DNA of 64,000 nt, taken from assembly GCF_052857255.1 (NCBI RefSeq), contig NW_027526675.1, forward strand, positions 91,792 through 155,791. Direction: 5' to 3'. Source of the stretch: Amblyomma americanum. Lineage: Eukaryota > Arthropoda > Arachnida > Ixodida > Ixodidae. Both the position numbers and the translations under genes were made by a program. The notes beneath the pieces are model-generated. The model ran no database searches and had not been told where the DNA came from. It saw only the letters and a program-made list of their open reading frames with translations. This document shows positions 63,176-64,000 of the stretch, piece after piece. The number at the start of each line of letters is the position of its first letter. The first letter of the stretch is position 1.

Positions 63176-64000
63176 CATTTCTCTCCTCTACTCTTCGACG
63201 ACTTGTAAAATCGATGCTCGTGATTCTTGCTAGTTTTGATCTAAAACGATGTATCCCTTTGTTTTGAGCCGGAATACAAGTTTTCGCCCAGTTCTGAGAG
63301 AAAAAGTTTGCACCTTTCTCCCCTCTACTCTTCGACGACTTGTAAAATCGATGCTCGTGAATTTTGCCAGTTTCGATCTAAAACGATGTATCCCGTTGTT
63401 TTGAGCCGGAATACAAGTTTTCGCGCAGTTCTGGGAGAAATAGTTTACACCTTTCTCTCGTCTACTCTTCGACGACTTGTAAAATCGATGCTCGTGAATT
63501 TTGCTTCTTTCGATCTAAAACGATGTATCCCGTTGTTTTGAGCCGAAATTCAACTTTTCGCGCAGTTCTTAGAGAAAAAGTTTGCACCTTTCTCTCGTCT
63601 ACTCTTCGACGACTTGTAAAATCGATGCTCGTGAATCTTGCTAGTTTCGATCTAAAACGATGTATCCCGTTGTTTGGAGCCGGAATACAAGTTTTCGCGC
63701 TGTTCTGAGAGAAAAAGTTTACACCTTTCTCTCCTCTACTCTTCGACGACTTGTAAAATCTATGCTCGTGAATCTTGCTAGTTTCGATCTAAAACGATGT
63801 ATCTCGTTGTTTTGAGCCGGAATACAAGTTTTCGCGCTGTTCTGAGAGAAAAAGTTTACACCTTTCTCTCGTCTACTCTTCGACGACTTGTAAAATCGAT
63901 GCTCGTGAATCTTGCTAGTTTCGATCTAAAACGATGTATCTCGTTGTTTTGAGCCTAAATACAACTTTTCGCGCAGTTCTGAGAGAAAAAGTTTGCACCT
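63176..64000. repeat. Array continues to the window end
   Basis: The first part (63,200-63,520) matches 57,310-57,630 at an offset of 5,895 bp, with the TTTTCGCCCAG monomer followed by the GCCAGTTTCG and CTGGGAGAAATAG monomers. From about 63,380 it matches 61,735 onward at about 1,645 bp (12 monomers). A private change is GCTTCTTTCG near 63,504. The last monomer is cut by the window end. Confidence 0.85.

Larger units (their letters stand above)
1..64000. repeat. Satellite DNA array, 137-bp monomer, about 467 head-to-tail copies
   Basis: Every line of the window carries the same unit. The anchor GAGCCGG recurs at 142, 279, 416, 553 and 689, giving spacings of 137, 137, 137 and 136, and this spacing continues to the end. 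All copies have the same orientation. Monomers differ from one another by a few to about 10 percent, mostly at a limited set of recurrent diagnostic positions: the base after GCGC in TTTTCGCGC (A, T or C), GTATCCCG/GTATCTCG, CTCGTCTAC/CTCCTCTAC, TTTACACC/TTTGCACC, AAAATCGATG/AAAATCTATG, and GAATCTTGC/GAATTTTGC. No unique sequence, transposon or gene interrupts it. Such arrays are known from eukaryotic centromeres and heterochromatin; that this one is centromeric is inference. I do not recognise the satellite family. Confidence 0.98.

Noticed and set aside
1..64000. CRISPR array
   Set aside because: The repeats are 137 bp and directly abut each other; there are no unique spacers and no cas genes.
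1..64000. Tandem protein-coding repeat gene (for example a long repetitive structural protein)
   Set aside because: The monomer length is not a multiple of three, and stop codons occur in every frame within about two monomers, so no long frame is possible.
1..64000. Ribosomal, 5S or tRNA gene array
   Set aside because: The monomer lacks recognisable 5S or tRNA internal promoter boxes or conserved stem sequences, and 137 bp is too short for a 5S unit with spacer.
1..64000. Assignment to a named species or known satellite family
   Set aside because: I do not recognise the monomer, and length with base composition alone cannot separate plant from animal origin. A database search with the consensus would be needed.

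Overview
The whole 64 kb window is a single uninterrupted satellite DNA array. The repeat unit is a 137-bp monomer, all copies head-to-tail in the same orientation, giving about 467 monomers (64,000/137). It already repeats at base 1 and is still repeating at base 64,000, so neither array edge is seen. I found no protein-coding gene, RNA gene, transposon, CRISPR array or unique sequence. The short open frames on both strands are read-throughs of the repeat.

The organism cannot be named from this sequence. Tens of kilobases of homogenised 137-bp tandem repeats with multi-level segmental duplication are typical of eukaryotic centromeric, pericentromeric or other heterochromatic satellites. I do not recognise the family. 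The monomer is about 42% GC and unusually rich in CpG (11 per monomer by hand count, against about 6 expected from base composition). That hints at a genome or locus without strong CpG decay.

Layout. (1) About 1-4,300: the most diverged monomers, with older imperfect duplications. (2) About 4,250-11,600: moderately diverged multi-monomer blocks, including a block repeated about 4.1 kb away and another repeated 21.35 kb away. (3) About 9,600-21,170: an 18-monomer (2,466 bp) repeat and a near-perfect 35-monomer tandem duplication (4,791/4,794 bp). (4) About 19,786-27,130: 22-monomer (3,007 bp) and 12-monomer (1,638 bp) tandem duplications, one nested in the other. (5) About 27,860-33,860: shorter overlapping 7- to 19-monomer duplications. 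(6) About 33,860-53,300: a very recent tandem duplication of a 71-monomer, 9.7 kb unit that itself contains 13-mer and 11-mer duplications. (7) About 53,350-64,000: two diverged copies of a 4.4-4.8 kb block differing by whole-monomer gains and losses, then an 11-monomer (1,508 bp) tandem duplication.

Duplication junctions fall inside monomers but keep the 137-bp phase, as expected for unequal exchange between misaligned repeats. There is no single fixed higher-order repeat; duplicated unit lengths range from 4 to 71 monomers, plus the 21 kb displacement. The interest of the window lies in this duplication history, not in genes.
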